Source: Streptomyces sp. NBC_01267
GTDB taxonomy: Bacteria > Actinomycetota > Actinomycetes > Streptomycetales > Streptomycetaceae
NCBI RefSeq assembly: GCF_036241575.1
Contig: NZ_CP108455.1
Coordinates: 434,001 to 498,000, forward strand
Direction: 5' to 3'
Length of the DNA stretch: 64,000 nt
Position 1 is the first letter of the stretch. Every line of letters begins with the position of its first letter. The notes under the pieces are model-generated. The model was not told the DNA's origin. It did no database searches and was given only the letters and a program-made list of their open reading frames with translations. Shown in pieces: positions 55,508-64,000 of this stretch. Both the position numbers and the translations under genes were made by a program.

Positions 55508-56134
55508 TCACGGCGCGGGCGCGGGAGGCGACATCCCGGCGAGCAGCATCCGGCAGCCCAGCCGTAGATCCGACTCCACCTCCGGCATCGAGATCCGCCC
55601 CTGCAGGCCCGACTGAAGTACTCCGTACCAGAGTTGGAGCAGCAGCCGGACGCGGGTCAGGTCCTCGGGGGTGGGATGTTCCAGACCGATCACGTCCAGG
55701 ATGACGGCACGGATGCCGCTGTCGATCGCGGCCACCCCGGGCACCTTCCCGGCATCGGCGTTGGTGGCCGAGGTGAGCATCGCGTTGGCCAGCTCGGGGC
55801 GGCGCAGCAGTGCACGGCTGGCCTGCTGGAGGACACCGAACGCGGCCTCGTGGGACGGCAGTCCGGCGACGGGCCGCCGCTGGGCGAAGGTGTCGCCGAG
55901 GCGTCCCACCTGATCGGCCATCACTCCGACGAACAAGTGCGTCTTGGACGGGAAATACCGGTAGAGGGTCCCGATGGCGACGCGGGCCTGCCGGGCCACC
56001 TCGTGCATCTGGACCCGCTCCAGTCCGTTCACGGCGGCCAGCTGGGCAGCCGCCTCCAGCAGACGCAGCCGCCGGGCCCGCTGGTCCGGCGAGCTGGGCT
56101 CCGCCGCCGGGCGGTTCTCCGCAACTCTGGGCAC
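55508..56134 (-). CDS. KstR-like TetR regulator (paralogue 2)
   Basis: A 208-residue TetR regulator, same length as the one at 51042 and closely related: VQMHEVARQARVAIGTLYRYF then PSKTHLFVGVMADQV in the DNA-binding part, and GRISMPE.ESDLRLGCRMLLAGMSP at the end (paralogue 1 has GRISMPDAEADLRLACTLLLRGMSP). The recognition helices are almost identical, so overlapping operators are expected, while ligand domains differ more. GTG at 56134 starts VPRVAEN. It lies downstream of hsaC on the same strand behind a terminator, so it is probably transcribed separately. Confidence 0.88.
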   Translation of the reverse strand: MPRVAENRPAAEPSSPDQRARRLRLLEAAAQLAAVNGLERVQMHEVARQARVAIGTLYRYFPSKTHLFVGVMADQVGRLGDTFAQRRPVAGLPSHEAAFGVLQQASRALLRRPELANAMLTSATNADAGKVPGVAAIDSGIRAVILDVIGLEHPTPEDLTRVRLLLQLWYGVLQSGLQGRISMPEVESDLRLGCRMLLAGMSPPAPAP

Positions 56135-56156
56135 TGGCTTCCCCGTTCCTCGGATT

Positions 56157-56195
56157 CAGGACGGCCGGGACTTCTTCACCGTCCCGGCCGTCCTG
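56157..56195. terminator. Terminator after hsaC
   Basis: CAGGACGGCCGGGAC (56157-56171) and GTCCCGGCCGTCCTG (56181-56195) form a perfect 15-bp stem with a nine-base loop downstream of the minus-strand hsa operon and upstream of the TetR start. Confidence 0.8.
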
Positions 56196-56294
56196 GGTGA
56201 GCGGCATCAGCCGGTCACGAGCACACCGGCCCCGTGCCGATACGCCGTCACCTCGCGCACGGCACAGGCACACGGCGTCGTAGGGGCCTTCGGG

Positions 56295-57227
56295 TCAGCG
56301 CTCCTCTCCCGCGGGCAGCGGGGCGAAGGCGGCCAGCGGCTGGGTGCCGGACCAGTCGTGGCCCCAGTAGCTGTCGGCGGTGATCTCCTCGGCCGTGTAG
56401 TGGGTCTCGTCGACGAGCATCCCCTCACTGCCGTACTCGACGTCCCAGCCGCCGGGCGCCCGGACGTAGAAGGACACCATCTTGTCGTTGGTGTGCCGGC
56501 CGAGGGTCGAGGACAGCGGGAAGCCGTGCTGATGCACCCGGTCGAGGGCGATCCCGACGGCGTCGAGGCTGTCCGCCTCGACCATCAGGTGCACCAGGCC
56601 GGGCGCTTCGCCGTGCGGCGCGGGAACGACCGCCAGGCTGTGGTGGCGCTCGTTGACGCCCAGGAAACGCACCCGGCGCGGCGGGTCGGTGACCGGGCCG
56701 CCGAGCCGCATCGCGCCGCGCGGCAGGAAGTCCAGGACCTCGGTGTAGAAGGTGACCGTCTCGTCCATCCGGGTCGTGGGCAGTACGACATGTCCCATGC
56801 CGGCGCCCCCCGTGACGAACCGCTGGCCCGCGCCCGTGAGCAGGGGGCTGTGGTCGAGTACCGGCGCGTAGAAGACTTCGAGCGGGGTGCCCCCGGGGTC
56901 GGTGAAGGCAATGGCCTCCTCCACACCCCGCTCCGACGTCCGGTCCGGGGAGAGCTCCTTCACCGCTGTGCCGGAGGCCTCGACGGCGTGCCGTACCCGG
57001 GCGAGTGCGAACTGGTCGCGCACCTCCCAGCCCACGGCCTCCACCCGGTCGCTGTCGCCGGGGAGCAGGGTCAGCCGGGCCCTGCGCTCGTCCATGCGCA
57101 GGTACAGCCCTTCGGGGTCGGGCCCCTTCCCCTCGGCGAACCCGAGTGCGTCGACGGCCAGTTCACGCCAGCGGTCGAGGTGTCGGGTGCGGACCACGAG
57201 GTATCCCAGTGCGCGGATCTCAGCCAT
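56295..57227 (-). CDS. hsaC: 3,4-DHSA extradiol dioxygenase (HsaC)
   Basis: A 310-residue two-domain type I extradiol dioxygenase. Fe(II) ligands are His146 (GMGHVVL), His213 (LVHLMVE) and Glu264 (WDVEYG), at almost the same numbers as mycobacterial HsaC; His196 (RHHSLAV) and the TLGRHTNDKMVSFY segment match too. It opens the catechol ring of 3,4-dihydroxy-9,10-seco-androsta-1,3,5(10)-triene-9,17-dione or its bile-acid analogue by meta cleavage. It is the last gene of the hsaE-G-F-A-C operon. The hydrolase HsaD that should follow is not in the window. Confidence 0.94.
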   Translation of the reverse strand: MAEIRALGYLVVRTRHLDRWRELAVDALGFAEGKGPDPEGLYLRMDERRARLTLLPGDSDRVEAVGWEVRDQFALARVRHAVEASGTAVKELSPDRTSERGVEEAIAFTDPGGTPLEVFYAPVLDHSPLLTGAGQRFVTGGAGMGHVVLPTTRMDETVTFYTEVLDFLPRGAMRLGGPVTDPPRRVRFLGVNERHHSLAVVPAPHGEAPGLVHLMVEADSLDAVGIALDRVHQHGFPLSSTLGRHTNDKMVSFYVRAPGGWDVEYGSEGMLVDETHYTAEEITADSYWGHDWSGTQPLAAFAPLPAGEER

Positions 57228-57315
57228 CTGTCGTCGGCTCCATCGTCAGGTCGGAACGGGTCCGGGCGGGTCGGGCCGGCCCGGTGCGGGCCCTTGCGGG
57301 CCCGGGGCACGGGTG

Positions 57316-58500
57316 TCAGATCATCGAGCGCATCGGCCCCTGCGGCGGCTCGATGCCCAGGTCGGTGAGCGCCGAGGCGTGGAACACCGAACCGGGTACG
57401 TGGATGGCGTGCGCGAGGCCGGTGTGCGCGTCGCGCCAGAAGCGCTGCAAGGGGTTGTCCATGCGCATGGCGTTGCCCCCGGAGCGGGCGACGATCTCGT
57501 CCATCGCACGGACCGCTCGCCAGGCCGCCCCGACCTGGATGCGCCGGCCCGCCGCCCGGTCCCCGAAGGTCACTTCCCGTCCGGCCTCGACGGTGTCGTA
57601 CATCCGGGAGACGTTGTCGAGCAGGGCGGTGCGGGCCGCGCCGATCTCGGCGGTGGCCTCGCTGAGCGCGTACAGGGCGTGCGGGTCGTCCTTGATCCTG
57701 GTGCCGGTCACCGTGGTGCGGTGGCGCTGGTACTCCACGTGGTGGGCGAGTGCGCCCTCGGCGATGCCGATGACCGCGGAGGTGATGCCCAGCGGGAAGG
57801 CGCAGGAGAACGGCAGATGGTAGGCGGGGTTGGTCAGGCCCGCTTCCTTGGCGGCGGTGCCGTCGACCACCTTGTTGTACGGGATGACCCGGTGGTCGGG
57901 GACGAACGCGTCCGTGACGACGACGTCCTTGCTGCCGGTGCCGCGCAGCCCGACGACGTCCCACGAGTCCTCGATGATCTCGTAGTCGGAGCGGGGCAGG
58001 ATCAGGTGCAGCGACTGCGGGGGCGATACGGGGGTGCCGTCGGCGTCCCCCAGGAAGCCGCCCAGAAAGATCCACCGGCAGTGGTCGGTCCCGGAGGAGA
58101 ACTGCCAGTGCCCGCTGAAGAGATAGCCGCCGTCGACCGGCCTGGCCACACCCATCGGGGCGTACGGGGAGGCGATCCAGGTGTCCTGGTCCTCGCCCCA
58201 GACCTCCTCCTGGACCTTCGGGTCGGCGAAGGCCATCTCCCACGGGTGCACCCCCACCACGCCGCTGACCCAGCCGGTGGCGCCGTCCAGTGCGGCGACC
58301 GCCATCACGGTCTCGGCGAACTCACGCGGGTGTGCCTCCAGGCCTCCGTGCGTCTTCGGCTGGAGCATCCGCATGGTTCCGGCCTCGCGGAGCAGTTCGG
58401 CCGTCCGGTCGGTGAGCCTGCCCCGGGCCTCGTTGCGCGGGCCGAGTTCGCGGAGCTCGTCCGCCCTGGCCATGATCCTGTCGAGTGCGGTGTCGGCCAT
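57316..58500 (-). CDS. hsaA: 3-HSA monooxygenase oxygenase component (HsaA)
   Basis: A 394-residue flavin-dependent monooxygenase of acyl-CoA-dehydrogenase fold, the same length as mycobacterial HsaA. Features: TMRMLQPKTHGG, GATGWVSGVVGVHPWEM, ASPYAPMG, SSGTDHCRW, VVGLRGTGSKD, and QRFWRDAHTGLAHAI. Located between hsaF and hsaC, it is the best candidate for the true 3-HSA 4-hydroxylase; it needs reduced flavin from HsaB, not found here. ATG 58500 has GAGGAAGAG just upstream. The 88-base gap to hsaC has only short GC pairings. Confidence 0.9.
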   Translation of the reverse strand: MADTALDRIMARADELRELGPRNEARGRLTDRTAELLREAGTMRMLQPKTHGGLEAHPREFAETVMAVAALDGATGWVSGVVGVHPWEMAFADPKVQEEVWGEDQDTWIASPYAPMGVARPVDGGYLFSGHWQFSSGTDHCRWIFLGGFLGDADGTPVSPPQSLHLILPRSDYEIIEDSWDVVGLRGTGSKDVVVTDAFVPDHRVIPYNKVVDGTAAKEAGLTNPAYHLPFSCAFPLGITSAVIGIAEGALAHHVEYQRHRTTVTGTRIKDDPHALYALSEATAEIGAARTALLDNVSRMYDTVEAGREVTFGDRAAGRRIQVGAAWRAVRAMDEIVARSGGNAMRMDNPLQRFWRDAHTGLAHAIHVPGSVFHASALTDLGIEPPQGPMRSMI

Positions 58501-58553
58501 CTCTTCCTCAATTCCTCTGCTGCGCTGCGGCCCTGTCGGACCGGGGGGACTGC

Positions 58554-59594
58554 TCAGGCGCCGACGGCTGCCTTGTTCTTCGCCGCCAGACCGACGGCGA
58601 TCTCGATCAGCTGGTCCTCCTGGCCGCCGACGAGTTCGCGCCGTCCGGCCTCGATGAGGATCTCCGCGCCGGACACCCCGTAGCGCCGGGCCTGCCGGTC
58701 CGCGTGCTTGAGGAAGCTGGAGTACACCCCCGCGTAGCCCATGGTCAGGGAGAGCCGGTCGAGCAGGCACTCGCCGTCCATCACGGGACGGACCACGTCC
58801 TCCGCCGCGTCGATGATCTTCAGGGTGTCGATGCCGGTCCGGATGCCGAGCTTCTCCGCGACGGCCGCGAAGGCCTCGACCGGGGTGTTGCCCGCACCGG
58901 CCCCGAACCGCCGGGTCGAGCCGTCGATCTGGAGGGCGCCGGCCCGTACGGCGAGTACGGAGTTGGCCACTCCCAGCCCGAGGTTCTCGTGTCCGTGGAA
59001 TCCCACCTGGGCGTCCGCGCCGAGCTCGGCGACCAGGGCCGCCACCCGGTCACTGGTCTGCTCCAGCACCAGTGCCCCGGCCGAGTCCACGATGTAGACG
59101 CACTGGCAGCCCGCGTCGGCCATGATGCGGGCCTGCGTCGCCAGGGCCTCCGGCGGACTGCTGTGCGACATCATCAGGAAACCCACGGTCTCCAGGCCGA
59201 GTTCGCGGGCCAGTCCGAAGTGCTGGACGGAGATGTCCGCCTCGGTGCAGTGGGTGGCGATGCGGCAGATGGCCGCGCCGTTGTCGGCCGCGCTCCGGAT
59301 GTCGTCCTGTACGCCCAGTCCGGGCAGCATGAGGAAGGCGATCCGGGCCCGGGTGGCGGTCTCCACCGCGGCCTTGATCAGTTCCTGCTCGGGGGTGTGG
59401 CTGAAGCCGTAGTTGAAGGACGATCCGCCGAGTCCGTCGCCGTGGGTGACCTCGATGACGGGCACTCCCGCGTCGTCGAGAGCCGCCACGATCGAGCGGA
59501 CGTGCTCGACGGTGAACTGGTGCTGCTTGGCGTGCGAGCCGTCCCGCAGCGAGGAGTCGGTGACCCGGATGTCGAGGTCTGCGCTGTAGGGCAT
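58554..59594 (-). CDS. hsaF: 4-hydroxy-2-oxoacid aldolase (HsaF)
   Basis: A 346-residue HMGL-like aldolase. The divalent-metal site is formed by the Asp of LRDGSH (16-21) and the two His of GFHGHEN (about 200). The C-terminal domain with [24 protein letters not shown] pairs with the dehydrogenase partner. It splits 4-hydroxy-2-oxohexanoate-type acids into pyruvate and propanal, which is channelled to HsaG. The 41-base gap to hsaG and the shared strand indicate one operon. Confidence 0.95.
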   Translation of the reverse strand: MPYSADLDIRVTDSSLRDGSHAKQHQFTVEHVRSIVAALDDAGVPVIEVTHGDGLGGSSFNYGFSHTPEQELIKAAVETATRARIAFLMLPGLGVQDDIRSAADNGAAICRIATHCTEADISVQHFGLARELGLETVGFLMMSHSSPPEALATQARIMADAGCQCVYIVDSAGALVLEQTSDRVAALVAELGADAQVGFHGHENLGLGVANSVLAVRAGALQIDGSTRRFGAGAGNTPVEAFAAVAEKLGIRTGIDTLKIIDAAEDVVRPVMDGECLLDRLSLTMGYAGVYSSFLKHADRQARRYGVSGAEILIEAGRRELVGGQEDQLIEIAVGLAAKNKAAVGA

Positions 59595-59635
59595 GTGAAG
59601 GTGTCTCCCTCGAAGAGGTGGGGGCCCGGGGCCGG

Positions 59636-60538
59636 TCAGGCCCGGCCCGTGGTGATCTGCCGGGCGAAGCCCTCGCCGACCCTGGTGGCGGCGGCGGTCA
59701 TGATGTCGAGGTTCCCGGAGTACGGCGGCAGGAAGTCACCGGCGCCCTCGACCTCCAGGAAGACCGCGACACGGGCGAACCCGCCGCTGCCGGGGCCGGG
59801 ATCGTCGAACTGCGGCTCGGCGCGCAGCCGGTAGCCGGGGACGTACGCGGCCACGTCGGCCACCATCCGGTGGACGGAGGCGGAGACGGCCGAGCGGTCC
59901 GCGTCGGCCGGGAGCGAGCAGAACACCGTGTCCCGCATGAGCATGGGCGGTTCGGCCGGGTTGAGGATGATGATGGCTTTGCCCTTGCGGGCGCCGCCGA
60001 TCCGCTCGATGCCCCGGCTGGTGGCGTGGGTGAACTCGTCGATGTTCTGCCGGGTGCCCGGCCCCGCCGACGGCGACGCGACGCTCGCCACGATCTCGGC
60101 GTACGCCACCTCGGTCACCCGGGACACGGCGTGCACGATCGGGATGGTCGCCTGGCCCCCGCAGGTGATGAGGCTGACGTTCGGGGCCTCCAGGTGCTCG
60201 CCCTGGTTGACGGCCGGCACCACGGCCGGGCCGATGGCCGCGGGCGTCAGATCGACGGCCTGGATGCCCAGTTCGGCGTAGCGCGGGGCGTTGGCCCGGT
60301 GGACGTGGGCGGAGGTCGCCTCGAAGACGATGTCGGGGAGTTCGTCCTGTTCCAGCAGCGGGCCGACCCCCGTGGAGCCGGTGGTCAGGCCGTGGTCGGC
60401 CGCACGTTTCAGTCCGGGGCTGTCCGCGTCGACGCCGATCATCCAGCGGGGCTCGATGGCGTCCGAGCGGAGCAACTTGTACATCAGATCGGTGCCGATG
60501 TTCCCGGAACCGACAATGGCTGCACTGGCCTTGGTCAC
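59636..60538 (-). CDS. hsaG: Acylating acetaldehyde/propanal dehydrogenase (HsaG)
   Basis: A 300-residue CoA-acylating aldehyde dehydrogenase of the DmpF/BphJ family: GSGNIGTDL (10-18) for NAD binding and the catalytic Cys126 in [11 protein letters not shown]. It converts propanal (or acetaldehyde) from HsaF to acyl-CoA. The GTG at 60538 (TKASAAIVG) is preferred over longer frames because family proteins begin here; GAGG and GAGAG lie upstream. It is flanked by hsaE (10 bases upstream) and hsaF. Confidence 0.94.
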   Translation of the reverse strand: MTKASAAIVGSGNIGTDLMYKLLRSDAIEPRWMIGVDADSPGLKRAADHGLTTGSTGVGPLLEQDELPDIVFEATSAHVHRANAPRYAELGIQAVDLTPAAIGPAVVPAVNQGEHLEAPNVSLITCGGQATIPIVHAVSRVTEVAYAEIVASVASPSAGPGTRQNIDEFTHATSRGIERIGGARKGKAIIILNPAEPPMLMRDTVFCSLPADADRSAVSASVHRMVADVAAYVPGYRLRAEPQFDDPGPGSGGFARVAVFLEVEGAGDFLPPYSGNLDIMTAAATRVGEGFARQITTGRA

Positions 60539-60548
60539 TGCTCTCGCC

Positions 60549-61334
60549 TCACTGGAAGATGACGGACACGGAGCCGAGTCCGCCGAACTCGGCATGGAAG
60601 TCGTCCCCGGGGCGGACGTCGACCGCCCGGGTGCACGAACCGGGCAGGACGAGGTGACCGGCCTCCAGCCGCACGCCGAACGCGGCGACCTTGCGGGCCA
60701 GCCAGGCGACGGCGGTGGTGGGGTCGCCCAGGACCGCGCCGGTGTTGCCGCGGGCGGCCTCCTGGCCGCGGCGGTGCAGTACGGCGGGTATGTCGGCGAG
60801 GTCCAGGTCCGACGGCCGGACCCGCGCGGCGCCGAGCACCACCCCGGCGGAGGAGGCGTTGTCGGCGACCGTGTCCGGGAGTCCGATCCGCCAGTCCTTG
60901 ATCCGGCTGTCGATCAGCTCGATGCTCGGTACGACGTACTCCGTGGCGGCGAGTACGTCCGCCGTCGTACAGCCCTCACCGGGCAGGGCGGCGCCCAGCA
61001 GGAACCCGACCTCCACCTCGACCCGGGGGTAGCAGTAGTCGCCGGTCTCCACCGGCACGTCCTCGGACAGCACCATGCCGGAGAGCAGATGGCCGTAGTC
61101 CGGTTCGTCCACCCCCATCATCTGCTGCATGACCTCCGAGGAGAGCCCGACCTTGTGACCGCGCACCGTGGCGCCGTCGGCGAGTTGGCGGCGGATGTTG
61201 GCCAGTTGGATCTCGTAGGCGTCGACCACGTCGATGCCGGGGTAGCTGTCGGTCAGCGGGGAGACCGGGGAGCGGTCCCGCTGTGCCGCCCACAACAGGT
61301 CTGCGGCTTCGGCACGTTGCGCCGCATCGAGCAT
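60549..61334 (-). CDS. hsaE: 2-hydroxypenta-2,4-dienoate-type hydratase (HsaE)
   Basis: A 261-residue hydratase of the MhpD/BphH family: GHKVGLSS (about 59-66), [10 protein letters not shown] (about 105-114) and [17 protein letters not shown] (132-148) mark the metal site and fold; C-terminal [16 protein letters not shown] is typical. It adds water to the 2-hydroxydienoate released from ring A, preparing it for HsaF. ATG 61334 has AGGAGG five bases before. It is the first gene of the hsaE-G-F-A-C operon and is preceded by a type III palindrome. Confidence 0.94.
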   Translation of the reverse strand: MLDAAQRAEAADLLWAAQRDRSPVSPLTDSYPGIDVVDAYEIQLANIRRQLADGATVRGHKVGLSSEVMQQMMGVDEPDYGHLLSGMVLSEDVPVETGDYCYPRVEVEVGFLLGAALPGEGCTTADVLAATEYVVPSIELIDSRIKDWRIGLPDTVADNASSAGVVLGAARVRPSDLDLADIPAVLHRRGQEAARGNTGAVLGDPTTAVAWLARKVAAFGVRLEAGHLVLPGSCTRAVDVRPGDDFHAEFGGLGSVSVIFQ

Positions 61335-61446
61335 CGGGACCTCCTGGAACCGAATCGGGAAGGGAAGAGCGAGGACCGGGGTACGTGGGTACGGGCCGTG
61401 GGGACACGGGAAAGGTTGCAGTCCCCGTGCGGTCGCAGGAGCCCGC

Positions 61447-61461
61447 TCCCGCTGAGTGGGA
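61447..61461. promoter_or_regulatory. Type III palindrome TCCCGCTGAGTGGGA upstream of hsaE
   Basis: Lies 112 bases upstream of the hsaE ATG, between kshB and hsaE. Arms TCCCG/TGGGA pair with one G-T type mismatch. Same family as 34687, 42560, 42615 and 45288. Confidence 0.6.
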
Positions 61462-61500
61462 ATCGCGCCGGGGCCCGGAGCCTGTCGTCCGGATCAGGCG

Positions 61501-62556
61501 CTACGCGTCATAGCTGACCGAGAGCCGTTCGGTGAGCGCGGTGGACTGGCAGGCGAGGATGTAGCCCTCGTCGAGGTCGGCCTGTTCCAGTACCTCGTTG
61601 CGTTCCATGGCGACCTCACCGGCCAGGAGCCGGCAGGCGCAGGCACTGCACGAGCCCTCCCGGCAGGAGAACGGCGCGTCCAGACCGGCCGCCAGCAGGG
61701 CGTCCAGCAGTCTGGTTCCCGGAGGCAGGGGTACCGTGCGGGTCTCGCCGTCGAGCCGGACCTCGGCGGTGCCCGCGGGGCCCGCCGGATCCTCGGACGC
61801 CGCCGGACCGGTGGGCTCCGGTCCTGCGAACGGGTCTCCCGCCAGGGAGGAGAACCGTTCGACGTGCACCCGCTCCGCCGGCATGCCGAGCCCGGTGAGC
61901 ACCGCCACCACGGCGTCCATGAAGGGGCCGGGTCCGCAGACGAAGGCCTCCCCGGCCGTGCGGGACAGGGCGAGTTGGCGCAGTCCGGCTTCGGTGGGCA
62001 GGCCCTGGACCGACTCCAGCCAGTGCACGACGTGCAGCCGCCGGGGGTACTCCCGGGCGAGCGCGATGAGCTCGTCGCGGTAGATCACCGAGCCCTCGTC
62101 CCGGTTGGCGTAGACGAGCGTCACGGTGCCCGAACCGGCGTGCAGCGCCGATTTGAGGATCGACATGACCGGCGTGATGCCGCTGCCCCCGGCGAACAGG
62201 ACGAAGTCGGTGTCCAGCGATGCCGGGGTGAACGTACCGGCGGGGCGCAGGACTTCCAGCGTGCAGCCCTCCCGGACGGTGTCGCAGATCCAGTTGGATC
62301 CGTGGCCGCCCCGGGTTCGCTTGACGGTGATCCTCGGCTTCTCGCCGAGGACGGGAGAGCTGGCGAGCGAGTAGCAGCGCGCCACGCTGCCGGTCCCGCC
62401 ACCGGCCTCCGGTATCCGGACGGTGAGGAACTGGCCGGGACTGTAGGCGAACCGTCCGGCGTCGCCGGGGGCCGGTTCGAGAACGAGTGAGTACGCGTCC
62501 GGGGTCTCGGCGAGCATCTCGACGACCCGGACACGGAGCGGGCGGGGGTGTGACAT
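61501..62556 (-). CDS. kshB: 3-ketosteroid 9-alpha-hydroxylase reductase (KshB)
   Basis: A 351-residue ferredoxin reductase of PaaE/KshB order: FAD domain with RCYSLASSP (60-68), NAD domain with FAGGSGITPVMS (about 120) and CGPGPFMD, and a C-terminal plant-type 2Fe-2S domain with Cys298, Cys303, Cys306 and Cys336. It passes electrons from NADH to KshA. A Pro/Gly-rich linker (about 245-275) joins the last two domains. ATG 62556 has AGGAG eight bases upstream and lies 20 bases after the kstD stop, so the two probably form one transcript. Confidence 0.94.
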   Translation of the reverse strand: MSHPRPLRVRVVEMLAETPDAYSLVLEPAPGDAGRFAYSPGQFLTVRIPEAGGGTGSVARCYSLASSPVLGEKPRITVKRTRGGHGSNWICDTVREGCTLEVLRPAGTFTPASLDTDFVLFAGGSGITPVMSILKSALHAGSGTVTLVYANRDEGSVIYRDELIALAREYPRRLHVVHWLESVQGLPTEAGLRQLALSRTAGEAFVCGPGPFMDAVVAVLTGLGMPAERVHVERFSSLAGDPFAGPEPTGPAASEDPAGPAGTAEVRLDGETRTVPLPPGTRLLDALLAAGLDAPFSCREGSCSACACRLLAGEVAMERNEVLEQADLDEGYILACQSTALTERLSVSYDA

Positions 62557-62575
62557 CGGTCGGTCTCCTGGAGTC

Positions 62576-64000
62576 CTACGCCGGATGCGTCGGCGTGGCG
62601 CGGGCCGCGTGCCGCGCGGCGATGTGGCCGAACACCATGGCCGGGCCGATCGTCGCGCCCGCCCCCGCGTACTCACGGCCCATGACGGAGGCGGAGGTGT
62701 TCCCGGTGGCGTACAGACCGGGGATCGCGCTGTGGTCGGCGCGCAGCACCCGGCTGTGCTCGTCACAGACGAGACCGCCCTTGGTGCCGAGGTCGCCGAC
62801 CTCGATACGGACGGCGTAGAAGGGGCCCCGGTCGATCTCGTCGAGATTGGGGTTCTTCAGGGTGGGGTCGCCGTAGTAGCGGTCGTACGCGCTGTCCCCC
62901 CGGCCGAAGTCCTCGTCCCGGCCCGCGCGGGCGAAGCCGTTGAACCGCTGGACGGTACGGGTCAGGGCGTCGGCCGGTACGCCGATGCGCTCCGCCAGCC
63001 CGGCCAGGGTGTCGGCCCGGTGGACGACTCCGCTGTCGTAGAAACCCTGCGGGAAGGGGACGCCCGGCAGGACCTGGGCGAAGGGGTAGCGGGATCGGGC
63101 CTTGGCGTCCATGACGAACCAGGCGGGGACGTGGCCGCCGTCGAGCTGATCGTGCACGAAGTTGACATAGGGCGCCGACTCGTTGGTGAACCGCTCCCCC
63201 GCCCCGGACACGATGACGGACGGCGGTATGCAGCGCTCCGAGACCAGCGGGATCACCACGCCGGACGGGTGCTTGACCGACGGCATCCACCACGCGTCGT
63301 CCATCAGGTCGACGGCCGCTCCGGCCTGCTGGCCCGCGATGATGCCGTCCCCGACGTTCTCCTGGGCGCCGGCGCTGACGTCCTCCCGGCCGCCCGCGGG
63401 CAGGTGGCGTTCACGCAGGCCCGTGTGGTGGTCGAACCCGCCGGTGGCGAGCAGGACACCCCGGCGGGCGCGGATCCGTACGGTCCGGCCCTGGTGTTCC
63501 ACGACCGCCCCGGTGACCGTACCGTCGGCATCGGTCACCAGGGAGCGCATCGGGGACCGCAGCCACAGCGGGATGTCGTGGTCCTTCAGCGCCATGCGCA
63601 GCCGGGCCACCAGGGCGCGCCCTCCGGTGGCCATGTGCCGTCGGCGGACCACGTTGGAGGAGACCCGCCAGGCCGCGACCAGGGAGGCACGGCGGCCCTT
63701 CCAGGTCCGCTTGACCATGGCGAGGTCGTGGTAGTCCTTCGACGTCACCCAGAGGCCGAGCGGCCCCTTGAGGCTGTTGGGCCGCTGGTACTCCTCGTCC
63801 GCGCCGAGCCTGCGGGTGTCGAAGGGCAGCGCCTCGATGGTGCGGCCCAGCGGACGTCCGCCGCTCTTCTCCGGGTGGTAGTCGGAGTAGCCCTTGACCC
63901 AGAAGAAGCGCAGGTGCGGGCTGCGGTCGAGCAGGTCCATCAGCGGGGCGCCCTGGTCGACATAGGCGTCGAGCCGCGCCTGCGGCACCTCGCCCTCGGT
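62576..64000 (-). CDS. kstD: 3-ketosteroid delta-1-dehydrogenase (KstD), 5' end outside window
   Basis: The last 470-odd residues of a FAD-dependent dehydrogenase; the reading frame stays open to the right edge, so the N-terminal FAD-binding part is missing. Visible KstD features: ARRGVLLATGGFDHH, FTNESAPYVNFVHDQL, RTVQRFNGFARAGRDEDFGRG, and the C-terminal LYATGNTSASVMGREYAGAG then ATIGPAMVFG. KstD inserts the 1,2 double bond in ring A; with KshAB this breaks ring B. The frame enters the window with ...TEGEVPQARLDAY, so an apparent GTG start at 63988 is probably internal. Confidence 0.93.
   Translation of the reverse strand, partial: TEGEVPQARLDAYVDQGAPLMDLLDRSPHLRFFWVKGYSDYHPEKSGGRPLGRTIEALPFDTRRLGADEEYQRPNSLKGPLGLWVTSKDYHDLAMVKRTWKGRRASLVAAWRVSSNVVRRRHMATGGRALVARLRMALKDHDIPLWLRSPMRSLVTDADGTVTGAVVEHQGRTVRIRARRGVLLATGGFDHHTGLRERHLPAGGREDVSAGAQENVGDGIIAGQQAGAAVDLMDDAWWMPSVKHPSGVVIPLVSERCIPPSVIVSGAGERFTNESAPYVNFVHDQLDGGHVPAWFVMDAKARSRYPFAQVLPGVPFPQGFYDSGVVHRADTLAGLAERIGVPADALTRTVQRFNGFARAGRDEDFGRGDSAYDRYYGDPTLKNPNLDEIDRGPFYAVRIEVGDLGTKGGLVCDEHSRVLRADHSAIPGLYATGNTSASVMGREYAGAGATIGPAMVFGHIAARHAARATPTHPA

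Overview
The window is high-GC, densely coding DNA with GTG starts, stop/start overlaps, Streptomyces-type secreted glycosidases and F420/LLM-type flavoproteins. It is most likely a Streptomyces (or close actinomycete) chromosome segment. No rRNA, tRNA, CRISPR, prophage or IS element was seen. I recognise 53 protein genes, two of them cut by the window edges.

Left part (1-25 kb) is carbohydrate and osmolyte metabolism: a truncated membrane or secreted protein, phosphoketolase (xfp) with a universal stress protein, a secreted GH27 alpha-galactosidase with a ricin-type domain, an SDR, a secreted GH76 endo-mannanase-like enzyme and a VOC protein. A five-gene operon follows (16857 down to 9572) that takes up choline/betaine (OpuA-type ATPase, double permease, lipoprotein) and oxidises choline to glycine betaine (betA, betB). 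Next is a LacI-controlled sugar locus: acetylxylan esterase and debranching-like enzyme on one strand; LacI regulator, sugar-binding lipoprotein and two permeases on the other.

The rest (25-64 kb) is an almost uninterrupted steroid-degradation cluster. The nine-gene minus operon 34614-25086 holds an SDR, a stand-alone 2,4-dienoyl-CoA-reductase-like flavoprotein, a steroid acyl-CoA ligase, and the complete module for removing the last three side-chain carbons (chsE2, chsH2, chsE1, chsH1, ltp2) plus a type-2 enoyl-CoA hydratase. A second operon (41530-36513) has FadA5 thiolase, a fused FadE34-type acyl-CoA dehydrogenase, another type-2 hydratase and a thioesterase, which fits the first beta-oxidation cycle of a C24 side chain. 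Ring attack is covered by a 3-alpha-hydroxysteroid dehydrogenase, kshA, kshB, kstD, hsaA, hsaC and hsaEGF; C/D-ring metabolism by fadD3 and two SDRs. A CoA-ligase-first side-chain route, a 3-alpha-HSD of the Comamonas type, and no Cyp125 or Mce4 genes point to bile acids (cholate-like) rather than cholesterol as substrate. That is inference. HsaB and HsaD are not in the window; the cluster runs off the right edge inside kstD.

Regulation: two 208-residue KstR-like TetR paralogues flank the fadD3 block. I see three palindrome families in cluster promoters: (i) AACTAGAAT-type sites resembling a drifted KstR box, (ii) an ACCTACCAA/TTGGTAGGT palindrome, and (iii) TCCCGCTCAGYGGGA, present five times, twice at the midpoint of divergent promoters, for which no obvious regulator gene is present. 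Convergent gene pairs are separated by strong perfect hairpins.
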